Shown here in pieces: positions 52,374 to 60,208 of a stretch of DNA of 64,000 bases (positions within the stretch are counted from its first letter, which is position 1; the number at the start of each line of letters is the position of its first letter). The position numbers were made by a program, and so were the translations under genes. This stretch comes from Planctomycetes bacterium syqfu (GTDB lineage Bacteria; Planctomycetota; Phycisphaerae; Phycisphaerales; Phycisphaeraceae): positions 4,588,001 through 4,652,000 of the forward strand of contig CP087563.1 in the NCBI GenBank assembly GCA_020974905.1. Reading direction: 5' to 3'. The notes below the pieces were generated by a model, which did not search any database, was not told where the DNA came from, and was given only the letters and a program-made list of their open reading frames with translations.

Positions 52374-53093
52374 ATGTTCACACGTCGCGCATTCTCACTG
52401 GTGGATGTTTTGGCTGTTGTAGCCTTCTTAATGCTGGTGATCGCATTTGTTTTGCCCATGCTCAATTTCAACAGTCGGACGGCTCGACGCTTACCTTTTT
52501 CCAGCCAACTCCGTGGTATCCATTCTGCTATGGTCCTCTATTCGCAAGGTAACAACACCTATTACCCCGGCTTTGATTCGCAGGGAAATCGCCTTGAAGA
52601 CTACTCCACGGAATATCGCTTCCAAATGATGCTCGATGAAAATTATTTCACCGGTGAATACATCATCAGTCCATCGGAAACCAAAACCGCATTAACGAAA
52701 ACGGGTATCAAACCAACAACAGCCAACTACTCCTATGCATTTTTAAATCTTTCCGTGTTGGACTCACCAAGGATTGATGAATGGAAAGAGAAAAAAGTTT
52801 ATAATGATAAAGCTGTTGTCGTGTCGGATCGTGCAGTAGCATTAAATGACAAAGGTGATCTTAAATCCGTGCATACCAATCCTTCTCCCGATGGTGGATC
52901 AGAGTGGCGTGGACAAGTGGGTTGGAACGATAACCACGTTACGTTTGAATCAACGCACATCCTTGCAACTCAGTACGGTGACCAATCTACCAAAGTCGAC
53001 AACCTTTTTGATACCAAACTTGGCTCGATGGTTTATTCAGGTGATCAGATCATCATTGATTCAACATCACTTCATAAACCTGCCGATGAATAA
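52374..53093 (+). CDS. Pseudopilin-like protein, array member 2 (altered processing site)
   Basis: 239 residues from ATG 52374 (GGGGGAT site). The start reads MFTRR/AFSLVDVLAVVAFLMLVIAF: the E5 glutamate is replaced by aspartate, so processing and assembly may differ. The remainder follows member 1 closely (RGIHSAMVLYSQGNNTYYPG, NYFTGEYIISPSETKTALTK, VGWNDNHVTFES, TQYGDQSTK). Base composition is more AT-rich than member 1. Confidence 0.8.
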   Translation: MFTRRAFSLVDVLAVVAFLMLVIAFVLPMLNFNSRTARRLPFSSQLRGIHSAMVLYSQGNNTYYPGFDSQGNRLEDYSTEYRFQMMLDENYFTGEYIISPSETKTALTKTGIKPTTANYSYAFLNLSVLDSPRIDEWKEKKVYNDKAVVVSDRAVALNDKGDLKSVHTNPSPDGGSEWRGQVGWNDNHVTFESTHILATQYGDQSTKVDNLFDTKLGSMVYSGDQIIIDSTSLHKPADE

Positions 53094-53122
53094 CTCATAG
53101 TCTATGCACATTGGGGGAAAAT

Positions 53123-53830
53123 ATGTTCACACGCCGCGCGTTTACGTTTGTTGAATTGGTTGTCGTGCTGATTATTGTTGCGTTGTTGATTGCGATTTTG
53201 TTGCCTACGATTGGAGCTATTCGGCGTGGTCCATCATGCATGCAAAACTCAACACAAGGACGTGGCATTCATTCTGCACTGGTTCTCTATTCACAAGGTA
53301 ACAACGGTTACTATCCAGGCATTGATCGCGACGGTAAACGCATGGAAGACTACTCCACCGAATATCGCTTCAAGGTCTTGCTCGATGACAATTACTTTAC
53401 CGGCGAATACATCATCAGTCCGTCAGAAACCAAAACTGCATTAACGAAAACGGGTGTCATGCCAACGACTGATAATTACTCCTATGCCTTTTTGAACATC
53501 TCAAATCTTGAATCAAAACGTATGGACAAATGGAAAGATACTTCCAACAGTGAAGCAGTTGTTCTATCTGACCGCGCGATAGCGGTAGATGATGAAGGGC
53601 ATTTTAAATCTGTACACGTCAATCTCAAAGATAAAGCAAAGACGCTTTGGCAAGGTAGTGTCGGTTTCAACGATAACCACGTGAAATATCTTTATAAGTA
53701 TCAAGTCGATACACAGTATGGCGATAAAACCACACTAAACGACAATCTTTTTAACTCCACCAATGGCTCGATGGTTTATAGCAGTAATGATGTGATTATT
53801 GATAAGTCACAACTCAAAGCAGATAACTGA
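53123..53830 (+). CDS. Prepilin-type protein, array member 3
   Basis: 235 residues from ATG 53123 (TTGGGGGAAA site). [28 protein letters not shown] keeps the glutamate. The body repeats the shared blocks (GRGIHSALVLYSQGNNGYYP, NYFTGEYIISPSETKTALTK, YAFLNISNLES, VGFNDNHVKY, TQYGDKTTLNDNLFN). It is clearly a tandem duplicate of members 1 and 2. The stop is only 2 bp from the next start. Confidence 0.84.
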   Translation: MFTRRAFTFVELVVVLIIVALLIAILLPTIGAIRRGPSCMQNSTQGRGIHSALVLYSQGNNGYYPGIDRDGKRMEDYSTEYRFKVLLDDNYFTGEYIISPSETKTALTKTGVMPTTDNYSYAFLNISNLESKRMDKWKDTSNSEAVVLSDRAIAVDDEGHFKSVHVNLKDKAKTLWQGSVGFNDNHVKYLYKYQVDTQYGDKTTLNDNLFNSTNGSMVYSSNDVIIDKSQLKADN

Positions 53831-53832
53831 AA

Positions 53833-54510
53833 ATGAATCCGCATTTAAAACGTATCCTGATTCGTGTCTTACCAATTGTTGGGGTGATTGTGTTGGTATT
53901 GAGCTTGTTACTCCCAGCGTTATCCGCGTTACGACGAACGAGTATGGGCTTTCAAACCGGATCAATGCTCGCTTCTCATCTGCATGCATTGTTTCTGTTT
54001 TCGGAGGGGAATAACGGTTATTTACCCGGCCTTGATAAAAAGGGCAATCGTCTTGAAGATTACACTATCGAAAAACGATATCAGCTGCTTCTGGAGAATA
54101 ACTATTTCACGGGGCAAATGTTGATTCATCCTGATGACAAAGGCAAAACAATTTGGGAATCAGGCATGGTGACTTTTGAGAATTACTCATTTTCCATGCT
54201 CAATCTTTCAGACGTTAATTCGCCACGTATCCAAGCATGGAACAATGCGTATGACAAGAATGCAGTCTTAATGTCCGATCGTGCGATTTCTTATCCAGGT
54301 AGTAAAAATATCGGCTCTCTGATGAATCAAAAACGTTGGCAGGGCGTAGTTGGCTTCAGCGATATGCGCGTTGAATTTGGCCACTCGTGTGACATTCCCG
54401 ATACGCAGTATGGTGACCAAATTTTTCAAAGCGATAATCTCTTCGACACCGTCGGTGCGTCGATGGTCTATAGCGGTAATGATGTGATTATTGATAAGCG
54501 TAAGAATTGA
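53833..54510 (+). CDS. Pseudopilin-like protein, array member 4 (no prepilin site)
   Basis: 225 residues. The N-terminus is MNPHLKRILIRVLPIVGVIVLVLSLLLPALSALRR: a basic start and a membrane helix, but no G/A-F-T-L-x-E signature, so it should remain an uncleaved membrane-anchored protein. The outer domain is still recognisable (LFLFSEGNNGYLPGLDKKGN, LLENNYFTGQMLIHPDD, YSFSMLNLSDVNSP, VGFSDMRVEF, TQYGDQIFQSDNLFDT). The most AT-rich and diverged of the four. Perhaps an anchor or scaffold for the other three. Confidence 0.8.
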   Translation: MNPHLKRILIRVLPIVGVIVLVLSLLLPALSALRRTSMGFQTGSMLASHLHALFLFSEGNNGYLPGLDKKGNRLEDYTIEKRYQLLLENNYFTGQMLIHPDDKGKTIWESGMVTFENYSFSMLNLSDVNSPRIQAWNNAYDKNAVLMSDRAISYPGSKNIGSLMNQKRWQGVVGFSDMRVEFGHSCDIPDTQYGDQIFQSDNLFDTVGASMVYSGNDVIIDKRKN

Positions 54511-54532
54511 ATGTTTTCATTATCGCTTCGCG

Positions 54533-54615
54533 ATACAGCATCACGTGGTGATGCAGCTATTGTTTATAGAGATGTTACACAAAAAAAAAAGCTGCGACAC
54601 TGCGTGTCGCTGAAA
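54533..54615. repeat. AATAGCTGC/CAGC palindromic element, copy 3
   Basis: ACAGCATCACGTGGTGATGC, then AGCTATT, followed 25 bp later by AGCTGCGACACTGCGTGTCG, then CTG. It lies directly after the fourth pseudopilin gene. Confidence 0.7.
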
Positions 54616-54660
54616 TGGCGCAGCCAATTATTGAATATATTAAAAACGTCACATGAATCT

Positions 54661-54762
54661 ATTTTCATCTTCCGTCACTCCCGCGCAGGCGGGAGTCCAG
54701 TGGAACTTGCAAGTGCGCACAGAATGCCACTGGATTCCCGCCTGCGCGGGAATGACGAAAAT
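54661..54762. repeat. CCGTC-TCCCGC palindromic element, copy 2
   Basis: Left arm ATTTTCATCTTCCGTCACTC, then CCGCGCAGGCGGGAGTCCAG, TGG. The right arm is the inverse ending GGAATGACGAAAAT. Same family as 36464-36558 and the half copy at 30799. Elements with this core are widespread in bacterial genomes. Confidence 0.8.
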
Positions 54763-54801
54763 CTGAATGCTTATGGCAAAATGATCTGTACAGTATCACA
54801 C

Positions 54802-55527
54802 TCACCCCAACACATATTGCATCGTCGGTAATTGCTTATCCAGAATCGTACGGATATAGCTGCATAACAAACGGTTGGCACGATCCACGCCATCCAATGC
54901 GAAAGGTTTGAAGTCCGCCAAGTCGCGGAGCAGGGTGATGGTCTGTTTGCGGACACCCCATGTGCTGGCGGATGAAGCGTTGCATAAGCCACCAGCTAAG
55001 GCATCGAACTGATAGGTTGCCTGATCGGTCAGAGGTTGGCCGGTGTGGACATCGTGATCCAGTTGCGGGCGATAGCCAACGTCGGTGAGTAACAGCCACT
55101 GGAGTTTTAGCAGGGAAGCATCAAGTTGCTCGGTGTCTTTAACCGTGTTGAAAAAATCAAAGAGCGCATCAAACGATGCAGGATGCGGATCGTGATCGGC
55201 AATGAGGTTGGCTGCAAGGTCGACCGCGTACATCCCCAGTTGCCAGGTCCGCAGGTGTTTGCGGGCATGCCACCAGGGTTGCTGCAGGTCCCATTCGGTA
55301 ATGTTGAGCAGGTCCGTGGTGGGTTTGTGATTTGCTAGTAGTTCCCCGCCGGTCATCAGTTCGATCCCACCGGAGAAGCGGGCGATACTGCTGGGGGCGA
55401 AACGTTTGGAGCCCTTGGCTAGACCGCTGACTTTGCCATGCTCGCGAGTGAGTAATTGGACAATCTGGCTGGTTTCCGACCAGTCGAGTAATCGCAGACA
55501 GATGGCTTGATCCTTGATGCGTGGCAT
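54802..55527 (-). CDS. recO: DNA repair protein RecO
   Basis: 241 residues. The N-terminal OB fold reads QAICLRLLDWSETSQIVQLLTREHGKVSGLAKG with the family's ...G..GLAKGS.. turn. FSGGIELMTGG and the C-terminal helical domain (LDASLLKLQWLLLTDVGYRPQL) match RecO. RecO helps RecR load RecA on SSB-coated gaps. The zinc-binding cysteines found in some RecO proteins are mostly missing (only one C near GGLCNASS). A TATCAT hexamer lies 9 nt before the ATG and no Shine-Dalgarno is present. Confidence 0.88.
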   Translation of the reverse strand: MPRIKDQAICLRLLDWSETSQIVQLLTREHGKVSGLAKGSKRFAPSSIARFSGGIELMTGGELLANHKPTTDLLNITEWDLQQPWWHARKHLRTWQLGMYAVDLAANLIADHDPHPASFDALFDFFNTVKDTEQLDASLLKLQWLLLTDVGYRPQLDHDVHTGQPLTDQATYQFDALAGGLCNASSASTWGVRKQTITLLRDLADFKPFALDGVDRANRLLCSYIRTILDKQLPTMQYVLG

Positions 55528-55610
55528 TGGGGATACATGATAGCTTCATCGCTGCGACTTTACCGATGGGAAATTTGAAAAGCCTTTTGTATGATCAGGC
55601 ATTGTTGTCG

Positions 55611-55696
55611 TTCACCACAGAGGCACAGAGACACAGAGTAAGAAAATACAATGAATTTTCCTCTGTCTTTTTCAGGCTCTGTGTCTCTGTGGTGAA
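55611..55696. repeat. Palindromic CACAGAG quasi-repeat element, copy 2
   Basis: TTCACCACAGAGGCACAGAG, then ACACAGAG, a 30-bp middle, and CTCTGTGTCTCTGTGGTGAA. Same design and nearly the same arms as 9374-9463. Confidence 0.8.
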
Positions 55697-55720
55697 GACA
55701 GTAGAAAGTTTTTTATTGTT

Positions 55721-57637
55721 TTACCCTGCCCGTCGGATAGCGCTCAGGTCCACAGCCATGGACGCGCCTTTCTCCAGCAGGGCGGTGGCATCCATCACGT
55801 TCATGTCTCGGGCGAAGTACCAGCCCTGTGCTGCATCACAATCCAATGCCTGCAGCTGAGCGAGTTGGTCTTCGGTTTCCAGACCTTCAGCAACGACCTG
55901 CACGTTCATGTTCTGAGCGAGTGTGAGAATCGCAAAGACCACAGCAGAATAATCGCGCTGGATGGACATGTTGTTGATAAACGCGCGGTCGATTTTCAAC
56001 ACGTCAATCGGGAAGCGATTCAAACAATGCAATGAGGAGTGGCCGGTGCCAAAGTCATCCATGCAGATGGGCATGTTCAGTTGACGCAGTTGATGCAACG
56101 TCGGAGCGATGAGATCAGGCGCATCCATGATGACAGATTCGGTGACTTCGATTTTCACTGTGCCCGCGATGGGCTTTTCTTCTTTGAGCAGATGCGCGAC
56201 CCAGTTCACAAGGTCCGGCTCGATCACCTGTCGCTTGGAAAGGTTGATGTTCATGGTCAGCGGGAGATTGAATTGCTTCTGCCATGCAACGAGTTGTTTG
56301 ACGGCCATGCTGAAGATTTGCTTACCCAGAGGCACGATCAAGCCGGTCTCTTCGGCAATGGGGATGAACCGGCCGGGCGAGATGAATCCAAGTCGCGCGT
56401 GATGCCAACGCACCAGCGCTTCAAACCCGAGTATCCGGCCATCCCGCAAGTCGACGATCGGCTGATAGTGCATCGTTGCCGAGTGATCTTCGACTGCGAT
56501 GCGCAGTTCCTCTTCGAGCATCAGCCGATCCATGTACGCTTCGTGAACGGATTGATCGAAGCAGACACATTGATCCTTGCCATCACTTTTGGCCCGGTAC
56601 ATTGCAGCGTCTGCATCACGCAAAACGTCCAACGGGTCATCGTAATCAAACTCACCAAACGTCACGCCGATGCTCGTTGTCGTGTGACATTCACGGCCTG
56701 AAAGGTTGTAGGGTTTACGGATTTCAGCAAGCATCTGTGCAGCGATTTCCATGATCCGCTGATGATCACCGGCATACTGAACCAGCAAGACAAACTCATC
56801 ACCGCCAATGCGGCCTGGCGTCATCGTGCAATCACGATGCGTGCTTTGCATCATGCGTTCAATGACGATGGTGATGCGGTTAGCAATTTCCTTGAGTAGC
56901 GCATCACCAATCTTATGTCCCAGTGAATCGTTGATGATTTTAAAACGATCCAAGTCCATGAACATCACCGCGTATTTATGTTTGGTTGCCTGATAGTCAG
57001 TGATGGCTTTGATGAGGCAGCTTTCAATGCGCGTGCGGTTGGCCAACCCTGTGAGATTGTCATGCGTAGCTGCATGGCGAAGTTCATTGGTGCGGTCTTC
57101 GACAAGTTTTTCCAACGTGCGCACCATGTTGTTGGCTTGATGCGTGACGGACCATTTCTCGGTGAGTGCCAAGGCAAGTTGGGCGACTTCCGCAGGATCG
57201 AACGGCTTTTTGAGAATGAGCATGCGGTCACTCATGCCAAGACGCTCGATGATCTGTTCCCATGAATAGTCAGAGTAGGCAGTACAAATCACCACTTGGA
57301 GATTGGGGTCTTTCTCCCAGAGTCGGCTGATGGTCTGCACGCCATCCCAGCCGGGGGGCATACGCATGTCCACAAAGGCCACGGCATACGGTTGACCTTC
57401 ATCCACTGCCGTAATCACCTTGGATAAACCATCACGGCCCTGCATGGCAGAGTCCACCTGATACGTGATATTGGGACGGTTGTTCGCTTCGGACTCACCA
57501 AAGAGTTCAGCTTCTTCGGCTGCAAGGTCCATGTCGTCAGGATCGCCCTGCAGTGCTTTGCAGAAGTCCTGGTGAATGGATTCGGTGTCATCGATGATGA
57601 GAATGCGTCGATTGATTTTGCGGTCACACTGGATCAT
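55721..57637 (-). CDS. Response regulator with GGDEF and EAL domains
   Basis: 638 residues. Receiver domain about 10-165 with acidic pocket D16/D17 and phospho-acceptor D90 in VAFVDMRMPPGWDG, and a lysine in LILKKPFDP; the receiver has an extra 35-residue loop before strand 3. The diguanylate cyclase domain keeps GRIGGDEFVLLV. The phosphodiesterase domain keeps GFEALVRWHH, NINLSKRQV, MDDFGTGHSS and VVAEGLETEDQ. Both catalytic motifs look intact, so net activity cannot be predicted. The start overlaps the upstream kinase stop by 4 bp, so it is probably the cognate regulator. Confidence 0.92.
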   Translation of the reverse strand: MIQCDRKINRRILIIDDTESIHQDFCKALQGDPDDMDLAAEEAELFGESEANNRPNITYQVDSAMQGRDGLSKVITAVDEGQPYAVAFVDMRMPPGWDGVQTISRLWEKDPNLQVVICTAYSDYSWEQIIERLGMSDRMLILKKPFDPAEVAQLALALTEKWSVTHQANNMVRTLEKLVEDRTNELRHAATHDNLTGLANRTRIESCLIKAITDYQATKHKYAVMFMDLDRFKIINDSLGHKIGDALLKEIANRITIVIERMMQSTHRDCTMTPGRIGGDEFVLLVQYAGDHQRIMEIAAQMLAEIRKPYNLSGRECHTTTSIGVTFGEFDYDDPLDVLRDADAAMYRAKSDGKDQCVCFDQSVHEAYMDRLMLEEELRIAVEDHSATMHYQPIVDLRDGRILGFEALVRWHHARLGFISPGRFIPIAEETGLIVPLGKQIFSMAVKQLVAWQKQFNLPLTMNINLSKRQVIEPDLVNWVAHLLKEEKPIAGTVKIEVTESVIMDAPDLIAPTLHQLRQLNMPICMDDFGTGHSSLHCLNRFPIDVLKIDRAFINNMSIQRDYSAVVFAILTLAQNMNVQVVAEGLETEDQLAQLQALDCDAAQGWYFARDMNVMDATALLEKGASMAVDLSAIRRAG

Positions 57638-59046
57638 GCTGCAAGCTCCCGGCTCTGCGACGCGGTTTTACCCATGGGTAAAGTCAATTCAAACGTCGCC
57701 CCCTGTCCCAAACCTGAACTCTTCACTGTCAGCGAGCCCTTCATCATGGACGCATTATTGGCGGAGTTATGCAGGCCAAACCCGTGACCTTGTTTGTCGG
57801 TGGTAAAGCCACGGGTGAAGATTTTGTCCAGGTCGTCGGTGGCAATCCCCGTGCCGTTGTCGGTGATGGTGATGTGTGCCATGGCTTTGCCGTCTTCGTT
57901 TTCACTCATGAAACTGCGGATGGTGATCTTGCGGTCGTTCACGGGATTGGCGCCCATGGCCTTCTTGGCGTTGGAGATCAGGTTCACGAGAATCTGGAGC
58001 ACCATATGCCGATCTGCCTGAATGGTTGGGAGATTGCAGAAGTCACGTTCAAGCCGCACACCATGGCGATCCAGCGAGTTGCGGTTCATGGCAATGGCAT
58101 CTTCGACGAGATCTTCAAGCTGGAGCTTCTCATTGGTGACCGTCACCTTTGCATGTGACTGCTGGGCGGAGACGATGTGCTTGATATGTTCCACGCTACG
58201 GACCAGCGAATCGAGTTCGTCGGCGATGGACTGATGTTCCGTGCTCAAGGCTTCGTAGAGCTTGGCCATATACCCTGGGATTTTCAGGCCTTTTTCATTG
58301 GTAGAGAAAAATGCGCCAAGGTTATCGCGGTGTTCATCAATCAGATCAAGCGTCTTACCGAGATTGGGTAAACGCGATTGCTGGAGTTTGTTGTTGATGG
58401 TGTTGGCTGAGACGTTGACGGAGTTAAGCACGTTGCCCACGTTGTGCAACACACCGGTTGCGATCTCTGCCATCCCCGATTGGCGACTGAGTGCCACAAG
58501 CCGGTGATGCAGGCGTTCGCGTTCACTCTCAGCCTGGCGTCGGGCTTCCTGTTGACGTTTGAGATCAACCAACGCAGAGGACAGCGAGCGACATTGTTCG
58601 TTGAGCAATGGGAAGAGATCAAGCAGGTAATAGGTCTGATCGTCTTCAACCGCAATGATCGGCTCATAGCGACATTCCACCGGACGCTGCAGCGCGAGAT
58701 TCACCGCATCGGAGACAGGCGTATTGCCAGGGAACTCCATCGGTTCGTAAGGCCAGATTTCCATGAGCGTATCAACGGGTTTACTCAGAAACAGTTCCCG
58801 GCAGTAAGGCCTTGCGAGAATGCGCTCGGTCCCGACGCGAGAGAGGACCATGTGTCGGCGGAGACCATCGAGCACAATCACGCCGGTAACCGACAGATCG
58901 TTGTCGAAGGTTTCGACAATTTGCGCTAAGGGTGTTTTGTGATCTTCACGGTAGAAGCAGGCAGCATGTGCCTTCATCTCCATGAGCGTGGTCACATGCT
59001 GCAAGGCCTGGGTGGCCTGATTTTCCGAACTTACTTGCGTCGACAT
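57634..59046 (-). CDS. Sensor histidine kinase with CBS-like input region
   Basis: 470 residues from ATG 59046 (ACAGGTG upstream). Residues about 15-150 resemble the paired CBS-like sensory region seen in some cytosolic diguanylate cyclases (VTGVIVLDGLRRHMVLSRVG, RPYCRELFLSKPVDTLM). After a coiled coil the dimerisation helix has the phospho-histidine in EIATGVLHNVGNVLNSV. The ATPase domain shows N-box LVNLISNAKKAMG, G1 DNGTGIA, and G2 KQGHGFGLHNS. No membrane helix is present, so it senses a cytoplasmic signal. It overlaps the GGDEF/EAL regulator gene by 4 bp. Confidence 0.9.
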   Translation of the reverse strand: MSTQVSSENQATQALQHVTTLMEMKAHAACFYREDHKTPLAQIVETFDNDLSVTGVIVLDGLRRHMVLSRVGTERILARPYCRELFLSKPVDTLMEIWPYEPMEFPGNTPVSDAVNLALQRPVECRYEPIIAVEDDQTYYLLDLFPLLNEQCRSLSSALVDLKRQQEARRQAESERERLHHRLVALSRQSGMAEIATGVLHNVGNVLNSVNVSANTINNKLQQSRLPNLGKTLDLIDEHRDNLGAFFSTNEKGLKIPGYMAKLYEALSTEHQSIADELDSLVRSVEHIKHIVSAQQSHAKVTVTNEKLQLEDLVEDAIAMNRNSLDRHGVRLERDFCNLPTIQADRHMVLQILVNLISNAKKAMGANPVNDRKITIRSFMSENEDGKAMAHITITDNGTGIATDDLDKIFTRGFTTDKQGHGFGLHNSANNASMMKGSLTVKSSGLGQGATFELTLPMGKTASQSRELAA

Positions 59047-59335
59047 TGTGCACCTGTTTTTTGAACAACTCGGGTGGGTGCGACCCTGTGCGCCGGCGGT
59101 TACGTCACACTGATCGCGGTAAACACTTGGAGTCACAAACTCCAGCGAACCTGTGAGGTTGACCTTCCCCTTTGCCAACTATGTCGGAACTATCCGATAT
59201 CAAAGTAAGCAATGAGAAATGTTTGACGGCTTTCTAACCATATCTGAACAATGCGAGCAAAGTCTTGTGTTTGAAGGGTGAGTAAAGGGGGCAAACGCGC
59301 GATTGATGCTGTGAATCGTGTGTGATTTTTTTAGG

Positions 59336-59370
59336 CAAGGCAACCCGTGACCCGGGAGGGCCACGGCTTT
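59336..59370. repeat. AAAGCCGTG element, right half only
   Basis: CAAGGCAACCCGTGACCCGG, then GAGGGCCACGGCTTT. Lies upstream of the histidine kinase in the 812-bp stretch 59047-59858, which has no supported gene. Confidence 0.65.
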
Positions 59371-59538
59371 GGTTGGTGATGCACAACGTTAAATGATGAT
59401 CGAGAAATGTTGTGACATAACACACGACGGTGTGCTCGAATCAATTAGTTTGTGATGATCATTTGCCAAGGAACCACAACGGCTTGGTGAGGAGCGAAGA
59501 TATCTGGATGGGATACTTCAGCAGGCCGAGGGTCGGAT

Positions 59539-59562
59539 CTTCCGGGGTTCCGGGGGGCGGGG
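59539..59562. repeat. C-rich CCCCCGGAA repeat, copy 3 (inverted)
   Basis: CTTCCGGGGTTCCGGGGGGC, then GGGG. The reverse complement matches the copies at 3843 and 28804. It stands right after the terminator at 59568-59605 in minus-strand sense. Confidence 0.5.
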
Positions 59563-59567
59563 TGCAT

Positions 59568-59605
59568 AAAAAAGCCGGGCGTGGGGGTTTCATCCACTGC
59601 CCGGC
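59568..59605 (-). terminator. Rho-independent terminator closing a structured RNA region
   Basis: Minus strand: GCCGGGC-A-GTGG, loop, CCAC-GCCCGGC, then six T. The GTGG side can alternatively pair with CCAC at 59693-59696, as in a riboswitch expression platform. Confidence 0.75.
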
Positions 59606-59699
59606 ACCATGATCCGGCACTACTCGGATCAGGTTATGGTCTCGTGTCGCGGGGTTGGCTGCGAACTCATTACAAATGCAGCAAAACGACACGTGGAGG
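59606..59699 (-). ncRNA. Structured RNA candidate, partly similar to a TPP riboswitch
   Basis: Minus strand, 5' to 3': CCTCCAC (could close the structure with GTGGA at 59593-59597), a hairpin CGTGTCG/CGACACG (59687-59693 with 59643-59649) enclosing GCTGC/GCAGC, then GAGACC. Next is a bulged stem ACCAT/ATGGT around AACCTGATCCGAGTAGTGCC. That last part strongly resembles the P4-P5 arm of thiamine-pyrophosphate riboswitches (GAACCTGATC then TAATGCC), but the other half of the consensus (GGGGTGC, CTGAGA) is not clear. It is followed by a perfect terminator. No thiamine gene follows; the kinase starts 520 nt further on. Confidence 0.4.
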
Positions 59700-59704
59700 G
59701 GGTC

Positions 59705-59753
59705 AAAAAAAGCGACCGGCCACAAAAGTTCCCGCCTTCCCTTCTGCGGCCGG
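59705..59753 (-). terminator. Possible terminator upstream of the structured RNA
   Basis: Minus strand: GGCCGG (59748-59753) can pair with CCGGCC-side bases at 59716-59721 around a purine-rich loop, followed by seven T (59705-59711). It would end a transcript covering the small reading frame at 59859-59987. Confidence 0.4.
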
Positions 59754-59858
59754 CCACACCTCATGACGTTACGTCAAACCGTTACGACCTTTTTAAGATC
59801 AGTGCACTCAACACAAAAACTATTGAACGCTCCGGCTTGACGCTTATTCGATTTTCAA

Positions 59859-59987
59859 TCAAACCCGACGGATGCGAGAGTCAATAACGACCTTTAAACT
59901 CGCTCGATGCTTTTCCCAGAACTGCCAGTCATCAAGTGCTGATTGGTTCTGTTCGTTAGACAGTCGAACCCGTCGGCTTGTCTGCAT
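59859..59987 (-). CDS. Possible small basic protein (42 residues)
   Basis: MQTSRRVRLSNEQNQSALDD, continuing WQFWEKHRAS and ending VVIDSRIRRV. Amino-acid usage looks protein-like and a terminator-like hairpin follows 100 nt later, so a short transcript is plausible. There is no clear ribosome binding site and no known homolog. The rest of 59988-60172 is AT-rich and shows nothing else. Confidence 0.3.
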   Translation of the reverse strand: MQTSRRVRLSNEQNQSALDDWQFWEKHRASLKVVIDSRIRRV

Positions 59988-60172
59988 AAAAGAGTAACCG
60001 GTATTTTTTGTATGTCAACGATATTTTGGGCGGTTTTTGAGAAAAAGTCGTTTTTGTCTTTATAGGACGTTTGTAAACTAAAGTCATTCTAAGTTTTCCT
60101 GGATTTCACTCGTTTTTATCCTCAATCCACCGGATGTGATGTGGATTACTGGTGTAAAAATCCTGACTAATC

Positions 60173-60201
60173 TTGAATTTGGGCCTGTTTTTGCCTATCT
60201 T
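60173..60201 (+). promoter_or_regulatory. Promoter of the YggS-like gene, probably leaderless
   Basis: TTGAAT (60173-60178), 17-bp spacer, TATCTT (60196-60201), then 7 nt to ATG 60209. The transcription start should coincide with the start codon, and no Shine-Dalgarno sequence is present. Confidence 0.65.
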
Positions 60202-60208
60202 CACAGCC

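Noticed and set aside
59594-59699. A genuine TPP riboswitch
   Set aside because: Only the P4-P5-like arm matches; the GGGGTGC/CTGAGA half is not found and no thiamine gene follows. Kept as an unassigned structured RNA.
59459-59764. A 101-residue open frame on the minus strand across the structured RNA region
   Set aside because: It runs through two hairpins and a terminator and lacks a ribosome binding site. The apparent protein is best explained as translation of a structured RNA.
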